From: DATJWY01 sp035500775
Lineage (GTDB): Bacteria > Pseudomonadota > Alphaproteobacteria > Acetobacterales > Acetobacteraceae
Reading direction: 5' to 3'
DNA length: 7,985 nucleotides
Assembly (NCBI GenBank): GCA_035500775.1
Contig: DATJWY010000168.1
Location: 1 to 7,985, forward strand
Shown here: positions 1 to 7,830 of the stretch, piece after piece
How the letters are laid out: each line of letters opens with the position of its first letter
How positions within the stretch are numbered: the first letter of the stretch is position 1
Made by a program: the position numbers and the translations under genes
The notes under the pieces: generated by a model
Databases searched by the model: none
Seen by the model: the letters and a program-made list of their open reading frames with translations, nothing else
Told to the model about the DNA's origin: nothing

Positions 1-9
1 CATTCCTTG

Positions 10-70
10 TAAAAATATATCGGGGGTCTGGGGCCTCAAGGCCCCAGTGGGGTTTGGGGCAAAGCCCCAA
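10..70 (-). terminator. Possible transcription terminator of the reductase-patatin gene
   Basis: Two hairpins lie just past the stop codon of the minus-strand gene that ends at 98. Read on the minus strand, the first has 7-base arms (54-70, loop of 3) and the second has 9-base arms (28-47, loop of 2). They are followed by GACCCCCGATATATTTTTAC, which contains a run of five T. The T run starts about nine bases beyond the stem, so this is not a textbook intrinsic terminator. The hairpins are also a copy of a dispersed repeat, so the terminator role is inferred from position. Confidence 0.4.
24..70 (+). repeat. Palindromic intergenic repeat, copy 1
   Basis: The core CTGGGGCCT-CA-AGGCCCCAG (28-47) is a perfect inverted repeat with 9-base arms. 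It is followed by GTGGGG and a second perfect hairpin, TTGGGGC-AAA-GCCCCAA (54-70). The core and the bases after it recur almost unchanged at 6961-6989, and inverted with one arm mismatch at 7846-7873. The layout of a palindrome, a short G-rich spacer and a second palindrome resembles REP-like elements. I cannot name the family. Confidence 0.75.
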
Positions 71-97
71 GTCCATGCGCTTCAATCCCCCAGGCAA

Positions 98-2380
98 TCA
101 TGCTCTAGGCGCGTCATCCATCCGCGCCGGCGGGGCCGCGGCAAGCACTTGCTTCACCAGGGTATAGCCCTCCGACTGGTTGAAGCGGATCGACTCCTCC
201 GAAAAGTCGTAATCGCGCGACGAGGGTTCATCGACCGGGCCAGTGCGCACAAACCGGGTGATGCTCGTTCGCGCGCCGTTGCCCATAAGCTGAATGTAGT
301 GGGGGCGATGTTTGATTTTCGCGAGCACGCCCGGTGCCACCTCGGCGAGAATCTCATCGATCAAACCCCGGTAGGCGTCCACCAGCTCACGGATGTGGAG
401 ATCGCTGCGGACGCGTTCCGAATAGACGATCTCGTCGCGCCGGGCCAAGACCTCGATCATGTTGGTCGGAAGCGGCTTGTGGCCTGAAAACAGGTCAACG
501 ATGAAGACGCGCTTGCCGTCGGGTCCGCACCGATCGATGACGAGATCAAGCGGTGAGTTGCTGACGATCCCGCCATCCCAGTAGGGCTTGCCGTCGATGA
601 CGGTCCAGGAGAAGCCGGGTGGCAGGCTGCCGCTGGCCAGAATGTGATCCGGCGTCAGCTCATCCACATAACTATCGAATACTTCAAGCGCCGAGGTCGT
701 CACATTAACCGCCGCAGTGAGCAAACGAACCGGACTCTCTTTGAGAGTCTTGAAGTCAACATACTTCGAGATCAGTTGCTTCAGCGGCGACGTGTCATAA
801 TAGCTGGTCCAGTTCCACGGCGACTCGAACAACGCGTCGAAGGGCGTCATCCAACGCGGTTTGAAAAACCGCGGCACGCCAAACATGAGGATATTCGTCG
901 CGACCGCCGCACGCCGCATCTCGACGAACGGCACGCGCGGCGTGGTCACCGCGAGATCGGCCCAGAATGCCTCCAGGGCGGATGTCGCGTGCCGGGGATT
1001 GCCGGCGATAATCGCGCCATTGAGAGCGCCGATCGAAACACCGGCGACAATGTCGGGAAATATCCGCTCCTCCTCCAGCGCCTTCACGACGCCGCATTCA
1101 AACGCGCCGAGCGCCCCGCCGCCCTGGAGGATCAGGACGGTCTGTGTCGGAATCCCGTCGAGCGTGAAATGCGGATCCTTCAGCTCATCCTTCAGGTTGA
1201 GCACGTTCACACGATAGCGGATCAGCCCTTCCGCGAGACGGGTCTCATCCGCGGGCCGGCCAACCGAGAACAAGGCGCGCGGCACGTCATCCTTCAGATA
1301 GAAAAGCGCCAGGGACATTGAATCGAGCGTGCCCCGGCTCACCCATTCGTCCGCCTCCTCCGTCATGCCCAGCACATCAAAGCTGACATCGCCGATTTCA
1401 CAGAAGAAGTAGGACACTTCATCGTAGCGCAGGCGGCGTCCGAGCATGTTCTTCGCCGCCAGCCGGCCTTGCTTGATCGCGTTATCCCAGTGCTCGATAT
1501 GGCGCCGGCGGGCGAAGACGGGATCGTAGAAATTCACGACGTCACCCGCCGCGAAGACATTCGGATCGTTTGTCCTGAGCAGTTCATCGACAACGACCCG
1601 CCCCTCATCGAGCACGATCCCGCTGCCTTGGAGGAACTGGGTGGCCGGCATGACCCCGATGCTGACCACGACAAAATCGCAGGGCAGGCGCAGGCCGGAT
1701 TGTGTTTCCACTTCCTGGACCCTGTTGTCCCCGTGGAAAGCGACGATCGTGTCCTGTGTCATCACCGCCGCCCCCTTCTCCTCGGCATGCTGCCGGAAGA
1801 AAGCCGAAAGGGTGGGCGACTCGAGGTGTGGAAGAATCGTTTCGCCGCACTCGATGACGGTGACGTCGAGGTCCAGCTCGACCAGCGACATCGCGATCTC
1901 CATGCCGAGAAAGCTGGCGCCGAGGACGATGGCGCGCTTCGCGCAAGAAGCGGCGCTCCGTATAGCCTCACACTCCGCCTTGGTCCTCAGGTAGTGGATG
2001 CCCGGGAGGTCGGCTCCGGGTGCTACGATCGGCTTCGGCGTCGCCCCTGTCGCGATCAGAAGCTTTCCGTAATGGATCTGTTGGCCGCCGGACGTTCCGA
2101 CCAATTGTTTGGTGACATCGATGGATGTCGCGCGCGTGCTCAGGGCGAGCTGTATATTCTCCTCATGATAGAAACTGTCTTTATGAATGAAATTCATTTC
2201 TTCGCCCTGACACCCAAGCAAATAGTGCTTCGACAGGTGTGGCCGGAAATAGGGCGCCGCATCCTCGGCAGACAGAAGCAGGATGGAGCCGGTGGCTCCT
2301 TCGCGGCGCAGCGTCTCAGCCGCGGTCGCGCTCGCGGGGCCGCCACCGATCAGGAGAAAATCGACCTCACACGGCACCAT
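98..2380 (-). CDS. Fusion protein: FAD/NAD(P)H-dependent reductase + patatin-like phospholipase (DUF3734-like tail)
   Basis: This is a 760-residue protein with two enzymes in one chain. The N-terminal part (about 1-390) resembles ferredoxin-reductase/AIF-type pyridine nucleotide-disulfide oxidoreductases. It shows an FAD-binding LLIGGGPAS (residues 10-18), a second Rossmann loop VLGASFLGMEIA (152-163), the FAD motif VFAAGDVVNF (275-284), HWDNAIKQG (297-305) and a reductase C-terminal-like domain (about 320-387). The C-terminal part is patatin-like: oxyanion-hole GGGALG (420-425), nucleophile GVSIG with Ser449, and DGG with Asp602 completing a Ser-Asp dyad. A DUF3734-like region follows (about 640-750). 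Expected chemistry, from family knowledge, is NAD(P)H oxidation through FAD plus lipid acyl-ester hydrolysis; the substrates are unknown. No signal peptide or membrane helix is evident. ATG 2380 was chosen because GGAGAAG lies 7 bases upstream and the FAD motif begins about ten residues in. An in-frame upstream ATG at 2491 would add 37 Arg-rich residues. No ferredoxin or Rieske gene is adjacent. Confidence 0.9.
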   Translation of the reverse strand: MVPCEVDFLLIGGGPASATAAETLRREGATGSILLLSAEDAAPYFRPHLSKHYLLGCQGEEMNFIHKDSFYHEENIQLALSTRATSIDVTKQLVGTSGGQQIHYGKLLIATGATPKPIVAPGADLPGIHYLRTKAECEAIRSAASCAKRAIVLGASFLGMEIAMSLVELDLDVTVIECGETILPHLESPTLSAFFRQHAEEKGAAVMTQDTIVAFHGDNRVQEVETQSGLRLPCDFVVVSIGVMPATQFLQGSGIVLDEGRVVVDELLRTNDPNVFAAGDVVNFYDPVFARRRHIEHWDNAIKQGRLAAKNMLGRRLRYDEVSYFFCEIGDVSFDVLGMTEEADEWVSRGTLDSMSLALFYLKDDVPRALFSVGRPADETRLAEGLIRYRVNVLNLKDELKDPHFTLDGIPTQTVLILQGGGALGAFECGVVKALEEERIFPDIVAGVSIGALNGAIIAGNPRHATSALEAFWADLAVTTPRVPFVEMRRAAVATNILMFGVPRFFKPRWMTPFDALFESPWNWTSYYDTSPLKQLISKYVDFKTLKESPVRLLTAAVNVTTSALEVFDSYVDELTPDHILASGSLPPGFSWTVIDGKPYWDGGIVSNSPLDLVIDRCGPDGKRVFIVDLFSGHKPLPTNMIEVLARRDEIVYSERVRSDLHIRELVDAYRGLIDEILAEVAPGVLAKIKHRPHYIQLMGNGARTSITRFVRTGPVDEPSSRDYDFSEESIRFNQSEGYTLVKQVLAAAPPARMDDAPRA

Positions 2381-2387
2381 GAACTTG

Positions 2388-2394
2388 CTTCTCC
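2388..2394 (-). promoter_or_regulatory. Ribosome binding site that fixes the start of the fusion gene
   Basis: On the minus strand GGAGAAG is followed by a 7-base spacer, CAAGTTC, and then ATG at 2380. This supports the 760-residue form over the longer reading that starts at 2491. Confidence 0.7.
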
Positions 2395-2533
2395 GGATAT
2401 TGCCTGGTCTTGCGCGGATCGGTGGAAATAACCTTGCGCGGCGGAAACGCCGGCGGCGGTTGCCGTCACGGGCAGCCGGCCGCCGCACCATGGGATCTCG
2501 TGTTCACCACCCTCCGAGGGACGGCGGCACGGG

Positions 2534-2568
2534 GCCGTCCAGGCCGGCATCGGCCGGACATGGACGGC
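2534..2568 (-). terminator. Strong GC-rich hairpin after the GST gene, possible terminator
   Basis: Arms GCCGTCCA (2534-2541) and TGGACGGC (2561-2568) are perfectly complementary. A second inner stem, CCGGC/GCCGG, closes on the loop CGAT. On the minus strand the hairpin starts 8 bases past the GST stop codon, where a terminator would be expected. No T run follows, so it could instead be a transcript-stabilising or Rho-related structure. Confidence 0.45.
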
Positions 2569-2576
2569 TCGACCTG

Positions 2577-3311
2577 TCAGACCGGATCGTCCAGCTCGTC
2601 GTAATGCCGGAAGATCCCTTGCTCGCAGAACGGCACCCGCCGCTCCGAGGCCAGGTACGCCGCGATGCGCGGCCGCGCCGCGACGGCGTCATGCAGCGCC
2701 GTCACCCGCTTGCACCTTTTGCCGAGCCGCGCCATGGCGCGCGGAAAGGCGTAGCGCAGCCCGGCCACGACCTGGAACAGCGACAGATCCGCATAAGTGA
2801 GCGCGGCGCCGACGAGGTGCCCGTCACCCTCCGGATTGTGCTCCAGCACCCGCTCGAAATAGCCCAGGAATTTCGGCACCCGGTTGTCGAGGAAGTCGGT
2901 CGCGCGCCGCAGCGCCTCGGCGCGCTGCTCGTCATAATAAAGGCTGACGGAGATCGGGTGATGCGTGTCGTGGGCCTCCTGCACGACATCGCAGAGGGTG
3001 AGCTGAAGCTGGTTGGTCCAGAGCCGGTCCGCCTCCCCCGCCGGGGCGAGGCCGTGATGCGCGCCCAGGAAGGCGAGGATGTTCGCGGTCTGCCCGATCA
3101 GCAGCCCGCGTGCACGGAGAAAGGGCGGCGCGAAGGGCGGCCGCTCGATCGCCTTGCCGTCCATGAGCCGGAGCAGCGCGGGCAACCCTGCCCCTTCCGT
3201 CTCGGCGCCGCGCACGACATCGACATACGGAACCCCGGCCTCTTCCAGCGCGAGCCGCACGAACTCGCCCCGCCCCTGGATGCCCGGCCAGTAATAGAGT
3301 TCATAGGCCAT
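2577..3311 (-). CDS. Glutathione S-transferase (Tyr-type, sigma/pi-like)
   Basis: This 244-residue protein has the usual GST length. The N-terminal thioredoxin-like domain (about 1-87) opens with YELYYWPGIQGRGEFVRLAL. Tyr7 aligns with the catalytic Tyr that precedes the F/W-P-x-x-G-R motif in alpha/mu/pi/sigma-type enzymes. The glutathione-contact motif appears as GQTANILAFL (73-82). The all-helical C-terminal domain (about 92-225) contains the conserved TYADLSLFQ (172-180). GSTs conjugate glutathione to electrophiles or reduce peroxides in the cytoplasm; the substrate cannot be read from sequence. The start at 3311 is supported by GGAGAG six bases upstream; the in-frame ATG at 3389 would add 26 unconserved residues. 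The gene begins 113 bases after the flavoprotein gene, with a hairpin between them, so co-transcription is uncertain. Confidence 0.9.
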   Translation of the reverse strand: MAYELYYWPGIQGRGEFVRLALEEAGVPYVDVVRGAETEGAGLPALLRLMDGKAIERPPFAPPFLRARGLLIGQTANILAFLGAHHGLAPAGEADRLWTNQLQLTLCDVVQEAHDTHHPISVSLYYDEQRAEALRRATDFLDNRVPKFLGYFERVLEHNPEGDGHLVGAALTYADLSLFQVVAGLRYAFPRAMARLGKRCKRVTALHDAVAARPRIAAYLASERRVPFCEQGIFRHYDELDDPV

Positions 3312-3376
3312 CAGCCACTCTCCGCCTGTGAGGAAGTCACCCCCCGCCGCGCAGGATAGCCGGAAACGGCCGTCCC

Positions 3377-3410
3377 GGAGCATTTTCACCGTGCCCGGCG
3401 AAGATGCTCC
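3377..3410 (-). terminator. Imperfect hairpin between the flavoprotein and GST genes
   Basis: On the minus strand GGAGCAT-C-TTC pairs with GAA-A-ATGCTCC. This gives ten base pairs with one mismatch and a loop of about 12, starting 14 bases after the stop codon at 3425. It is correctly placed for a terminator but no T run follows. It could equally be an operator-like inverted repeat upstream of the GST gene. Confidence 0.3.
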
Positions 3411-3424
3411 CGTGATTGGTCGCC

Positions 3425-4885
3425 CTACGCCGCGTTCCCCTCCGGCGGCAGCATCGTCCCTGGATTGAACAGGCCGAGCGGATCCAGTGCCTGCTTGATC
3501 CGCCGCATCGTCTCCAGCTCCGCGCCGCCGCGCCAGGACGGCATCAGCCCGGTCTTGAGTTTTCCAACCCCGTGCTCGGCCGAGAAGCTGCCCTCAAGTT
3601 CGTGCACCACCTCGGCCACCGCCTCCATCAGCTCCTCCTGCCGCGCCAGGAAGGCGGCGGGGTCGGCGTCCACGGGCTGCAACAGATTGAAGTGGATATT
3701 GCCGTCGCCCATGTGGCCGAACGGCACCGGGCGGATGCCGGGAACCAGCCGCGCGCAGACCTCGGAGGCGCGCGCGATCAGCGCCGGGGTGCGCGAGACC
3801 GGCACCGAGACGTCGTTCTTCACCGACGCCCCTTCCCGCTTCTGCGCCTCCGAATGCTCCTCCCTCAGCCGCCAGATGGCGATGCGCTGCGCCTCGTTCT
3901 CGGCGATCACCGCATCCTGCACCAGGTCTTCCTCCAGCGCCTGCGCCAGCACGCTCTCCAGCGCGTCGCGCAGGGTGGCGTCCTCGCGGGAGGTCGCGAC
4001 CTCGATCAGCACATAGGCGGGCGAGGAGACGGAGAGCGGCAAGGTAGCGCCCGGAATATGCCGCAGCACCAGCGCGATGCCGGGGCCGGAGACGTATTCG
4101 AAGGCCTGGAGCGAGGCGGCGTCATGCCGCTGCAACCGGCTGAACAATTCCAGCGCCGCCTCCGGCCCGGAGACAGCGCAGAACGCCACCTCCCGCGCGC
4201 GCGGCTGCGGCACGAGCTTCAGCACCGCCGCGGTGATGATGCCGAGCGTGCCCTCGGAGCCGACGAAGAGCTGGCGCAGGCAGTAGCCGGTATTGTCCTT
4301 GCGCAGCTTGCGCAGCGCGTTGATCACGCTGCCATCGGCCAGCACCACCTCGACGCCGAGGACGAGGTCGCGGGCATTGCCGTAGCGCACGGTGTTGTTG
4401 CCGCCGGCATTGGTGGCCAGCACGCCGCCGATCTGCGCCGAGCCCTCGGAGGCGATGGTAAGCGGGAACATGCAACCGGAAGCCGCCGCCGCCTCCCGCG
4501 CCGCCGCCAGGGTCAGCCCGGCCTCGACCGTCATCGTCATATCCAGCGGGTCGATCGCGCGCACCTGGCGCAGGCGTTCCAGGCTCAGCACCAGCTCGGT
4601 GCCTGAGGCATCGGGGGTCGCGCCCACGACCATGCTGGTATTGCCGCCCTGCGGCACCACCGGCACGCGATGGGCGGTGCAGAGGCGCATGATCTCGGCG
4701 ACTTCCGCCGTATCGGCCGGGCGCAGCACGGCGGGCGTCCGGCCGTGCGCGAGACGGCGCCAATCCTCGCAATACGGCTCGGCCTCGGCCCCGGTGAGGA
4801 AGCCGCGCTGACCGAGCAGGGTGCGCAGGTGGGGAATCAGCGCTTCCAGGCCGGAAGCGGCGGCCGGTTCATGCTCAGACGCCAT
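3425..4885 (-). CDS. FAD-binding 2-hydroxyacid dehydrogenase (GlcD / D-lactate / D-2-hydroxyglutarate dehydrogenase family)
   Basis: This 486-residue protein matches the length of single-chain GlcD/Dld/D2HGDH enzymes, which oxidise a D-2-hydroxyacid to the 2-oxoacid and pass electrons from FAD to a quinone, cytochrome or flavoprotein. The FAD_binding_4 (PCMH-type) domain spans about 47-230, with PQGGNTSMVVGATP (78-91), IGGVLATNAGGNNTVRYGN (152-170) and GSEGTLGIIT (209-218). The C-terminal FAD-oxidase domain spans about 235-480, with the metal-site motif GHMGDGNIHFN (390-400; His391 and His398 are the likely ligands) and SAEHGVGKLK (435-444). Resemblance is closest to D-2-hydroxyglutarate or D-lactate dehydrogenases; the substrate cannot be fixed by eye. 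No signal peptide is seen. ATG 4885 has GAGAGG nine bases upstream; the in-frame ATG at 4954 would add 23 residues unlike the family. The gene lies 186 bases downstream of tsaC. Confidence 0.9.
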   Translation of the reverse strand: MASEHEPAAASGLEALIPHLRTLLGQRGFLTGAEAEPYCEDWRRLAHGRTPAVLRPADTAEVAEIMRLCTAHRVPVVPQGGNTSMVVGATPDASGTELVLSLERLRQVRAIDPLDMTMTVEAGLTLAAAREAAAASGCMFPLTIASEGSAQIGGVLATNAGGNNTVRYGNARDLVLGVEVVLADGSVINALRKLRKDNTGYCLRQLFVGSEGTLGIITAAVLKLVPQPRAREVAFCAVSGPEAALELFSRLQRHDAASLQAFEYVSGPGIALVLRHIPGATLPLSVSSPAYVLIEVATSREDATLRDALESVLAQALEEDLVQDAVIAENEAQRIAIWRLREEHSEAQKREGASVKNDVSVPVSRTPALIARASEVCARLVPGIRPVPFGHMGDGNIHFNLLQPVDADPAAFLARQEELMEAVAEVVHELEGSFSAEHGVGKLKTGLMPSWRGGAELETMRRIKQALDPLGLFNPGTMLPPEGNAA

Positions 4886-5046
4886 CAAAGGGCACCTCTC
4901 TTGGTTCGGGAGCGGCGAACAAGCAGCTTTAGGCCGCGCCGCGCCGCCGCACAACGAACCAGGTCGCGAGGCGCAACGCCCCCATGATGACTTGTCGCCG
5001 GTCGATGCATCATTCGCCGGCCGGAGCCGGACTTCAGCGGCGTAAT

Positions 5047-5071
5047 GGCCACGGAGGGAAAGCCCCTGGCC
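5047..5071 (-). terminator. Hairpin abutting the tsaC stop codon
   Basis: On the minus strand GGCCAGGGG and CCTCCGTGGCC pair as a 5-base stem, a one-base bulge and a 4-base stem with one G-U pair. The structure begins immediately after the TAA at 5074-5072. Its left half, GGCCAGGGGCT, equals the start of the palindromic element at 6895-6914, so it may be a degenerate copy. There is no T run. The remaining bases up to 4886 show nothing I recognise. Confidence 0.3.
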
Positions 5072-6076
<1,005 letters not shown>

Positions 6077-6083
6077 TACGCGC

Positions 6084-6845
6084 TCAGGCCCCGGTGCAGA
6101 GGAAATGCGGGTTCTCCCAGCCCGGCTTGCCGTAGCGCAACGGCTCGCCGCCCGGCAGGACGCGGACATGCCCGCCCGCCGCCTCCAGCACCGCCTGCGG
6201 CGCCGCCGTATCCCACTCCATCGTGCGCCCGAGGCGCGGATAGAGGTCCGCGACACCCTCCGCCAGGCGCACGAACTTCACCGCCGAGCCGAGATTACGG
6301 AGCGACGCCATCTTCTGCCCCGCCAGGAATTCGGCGAGACGGGGATCATCCGCGTAATGGCGGGAGGCGAGCACATCGAGCCCGGCTTCGGGCGGCTTGC
6401 GCGCCGCGATCGGCTGCTGCACCCCGCCCACACGCTTCCAGGCCCCCTGCCCGACAACGCCGCCGAACACCTCGCCATAGGCCGGCAGCGCCACCGCGCC
6501 GAGCACCGCCCGGCCATCCCGCACCAGACCGACATTGACGGTGAAATCCTCGCGCCCCGCCGCGAACTCGCGGGTGCCGTCGAGCGGATCGACCAGCCAG
6601 TACTGCGCCGAGTGATGCACCACGTGGCCGGCGGCGATCTCCTCCTCGGCGATCACCGGGATCTCGGGGCAGGCGGCGCGCAGGCCGCGCAGGATCAGCG
6701 CCTCCGCCTGCCGGTCCGCCTCCGTCACCGGCGTGTCGTCCGCCTTGCTCAGCGTCTCGAAGCCGCGCGCGCGAATGTCCATGATGAGGGTGGCGGCCTG
6801 GAGCGCCAGGTCGGCGGCCAGGGCGAGGAGTTCGGTGTCGGTCAT
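6084..6845 (-). CDS. cysQ: 3'(2'),5'-bisphosphate nucleotidase CysQ (inositol monophosphatase family)
   Basis: This 253-residue protein fits CysQ, which hydrolyses 3'-phosphoadenosine 5'-phosphate to AMP and phosphate. It removes a by-product of sulfate assimilation and of phosphopantetheinyl or sulfo transfer. Metal-site motifs of the Li-sensitive IMPase superfamily are all visible: DDTPVTEAD (36-44), IAEEE (65-69), the signature DPLDGTREF (86-94) and WDTAAPQAVLEAAGG (211-225). The CysQ-typical phrase SLRNLGSAVKFVRLAEGVADLYPR (181-204) is split here as SLRNLGSAVK and FVRLAEGVADLYPR. The start at 6845 gives the normal MTDTELLALAAD N terminus; the preceding AGGG is a weak ribosome binding site. 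The in-frame ATG at 6923 lies within the palindromic repeat and is unlikely. tsaC follows after 7 bases, so the two are probably one transcript. A palindromic repeat begins about 50 bases upstream, and no clear promoter was found. Confidence 0.93.
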   Translation of the reverse strand: MTDTELLALAADLALQAATLIMDIRARGFETLSKADDTPVTEADRQAEALILRGLRAACPEIPVIAEEEIAAGHVVHHSAQYWLVDPLDGTREFAAGREDFTVNVGLVRDGRAVLGAVALPAYGEVFGGVVGQGAWKRVGGVQQPIAARKPPEAGLDVLASRHYADDPRLAEFLAGQKMASLRNLGSAVKFVRLAEGVADLYPRLGRTMEWDTAAPQAVLEAAGGHVRVLPGGEPLRYGKPGWENPHFLCTGA

Positions 6846-6895
6846 GCCCTGTGCATAGCGGCTGGCCGCGGGGGAGGAAACTACCCCAAGAAAGG

Positions 6896-7008
6896 CCAGG
6901 GGCTCCGCCCCTGGACCCCACAAAAGGCAAGCCTTTGGAATCCTTTACTTAAGTGATCAGGGGTCCGGGGCCTCAAGGCCCCAGTGGGGGTGCAGGGGGT
7001 CAGGGGAA
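6896..7008 (+). repeat. Palindromic intergenic repeat, copy 2 (tandem hairpins upstream of cysQ)
   Basis: Three hairpins follow one another: CCAGGGGC-TCC-GCCCCTGG (6896-6914, 8-base arms), AAAGGC-AA-GCCTTT (6923-6936), and GGGGCCT-CA-AGGCCCC (6967-6982, 7-base arms). The last is followed by AGTGGGGGTGCAGGGGGTCAGGGG. The third repeats the core of copy 1 in the same orientation. The cluster lies between the cysQ start and the insertion-sequence remnant, so it may be in the cysQ leader or promoter region rather than at a gene end. Confidence 0.75.
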
Positions 7009-7024
7009 TCACATTTGGAATTTG

Positions 7025-7830
7025 CCTGGCTGTTGCGGCACGGGCACTGATTGATTCAGGTATCGGCTTCTGCGCTGGAAGGGCCGATGACTTGGTTTGT
7101 GGCGTGTTTTGAGGGCCTTCCTGACCCTCGGACGGGGAATGCGACACGGCACAATCTATTGGATGTGCTGACGATTGCCCTGACAGCGGTCATCTGCGGC
7201 GCGGAAAGCTGCGTGGATTTTGCCGATTTTGCGCGGGATCGGCAGACGCTGTTCAGCGAGTTCCTGAATCTCAAGGGCGGCACGCCGAGCCACGATACCT
7301 TCTCGCGCCTGTTCCGGCTGCTCGATCCCCAGATGTCTGCGTCGTGCTTCGGCCAGTTCCTTGACCGGCGACGCCATGCACTGCCACGGCAAGACCGCCC
7401 AACTAGTGCGCGAGCGCGGCGGCGAGTGGCTGTTCCCGTTGAAAGCCAACCGTCCCGCGCTCCACAACGAGGTCGTCCGCTTTTTTGCTGAGCCGCCGGA
7501 GCCCCTGCCGGAGCACACGACCGTCGATGCCGGGCATGGCCGCCTGGAAACCCGGCGACACCGGGTCTGGCACGAGGTCGATTAGCTGATCCCCACCCGC
7601 AGCGAATCCGACGAAGCGCCCCTGCCCGGACTGGCCATGATCGGCTTGATCGAGAATGGGCTGCATGGGGTGCTCGACACCCAGTTCGACGAAGACCTGG
7701 CCCGTAATCGCAAGGATCATGGGCCAGAAAATCTCACAATCCTCCGCAAGCTCGCCCTCAACGTCCTGCGTAACGCCAGACCCGAGATCTCATACCAACC
7801 CGCCTAAAGAGTGACACATAGACGGCCAGG
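7025..7830 (+). mobile_element. Remnant of an ISAs1-family insertion sequence
   Basis: The core is the broken transposase at 7087-7807. The ends are not certain. A weak inverted match, CCTGGCTGT (7025-7033) against ACGGCCAGG (7822-7830), has one mismatch and could be a degraded terminal repeat, but it may be chance. No target-site duplication was recognised. Full ISAs1 elements are about 1.2-1.3 kb, so roughly a third of the element is missing. Palindromic repeats flank it in opposite orientations. Confidence 0.5.
7087..7807 (+). pseudogene. Degenerate ISAs1-family (DDE) transposase
   Basis: The N-terminal part reads as an ISAs1-type transposase, with LPDPRTGNATRHNLLDVLTI, ICGAESCVDFADFARDR and PSHDTFSRLFRLLDP, from ATG 7087 (GGAAGG just upstream; a TTG at 7051 is also in frame) to FGQFLD near 7365. 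There the frame jumps by one to TGDAMHCHGKTAQLV. From family knowledge about 90-100 residues, including the first catalytic Asp region (IDGKTLR-like), have been deleted. The second frame runs through WLFPLKANRPALHNEVV to a TAG at 7583-7585, where relatives have Trp (HEVD-W-L). The same frame continues past the stop through GLAMIGLIE directly into NGLHGVLDTQFDEDLARNRK. This implies a second deletion near 7648-7657 and a Trp-to-Gly change at 7667-7669. It ends LNVLRNARPEISYQPA at TAA 7805, shorter than usual. The second catalytic Asp and the final Glu motif remain, but no functional protein can be made. Confidence 0.88.

Noticed and set aside
1..3. CAT at the window edge as the start of another minus-strand gene
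   Set aside because: Upstream of it AAGGA touches the ATG with almost no spacing, and nothing of the gene is visible in the window.
98..2380. Possibility that the fusion is two genes joined by a sequencing error
   Set aside because: There is no leftover stop, start or ribosome binding site near the boundary, the frame is continuous through a plausible linker, and both domains are in register. It cannot be excluded without reads, but nothing points to it.
2381..2491. In-frame 37-residue N-terminal extension of the reductase-patatin protein
   Set aside because: It is Arg-rich and unlike any family N terminus. The ATG at 2380 has a well-spaced GGAGAAG, and the FAD motif follows at the expected distance.
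3416..4606. Long plus-strand open frame opposite the flavin dehydrogenase gene
   Set aside because: It is rich in Arg, His and Gln with no recognisable motif, and lies antisense to a clearly conserved gene. This is the usual shadow in high-GC DNA.
5004..5011. GATGCATC palindrome as an operator between tsaC and the flavin dehydrogenase gene
   Set aside because: It is an eight-base palindrome with no second copy and no adjacent promoter. It is too short to support a claim.
6077..6256. Upstream extension of tsaC into cysQ
   Set aside because: The added residues are an Arg/Ala-rich out-of-frame reading of the cysQ 3' end and have no TsaC similarity.
7025..7830. CCTGGCTGT / ACGGCCAGG as certain terminal inverted repeats of the IS
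   Set aside because: They are only nine bases with one mismatch in GC-rich DNA. They do not clearly match the ISAs1 ends I remember, so they are kept only as a tentative boundary.
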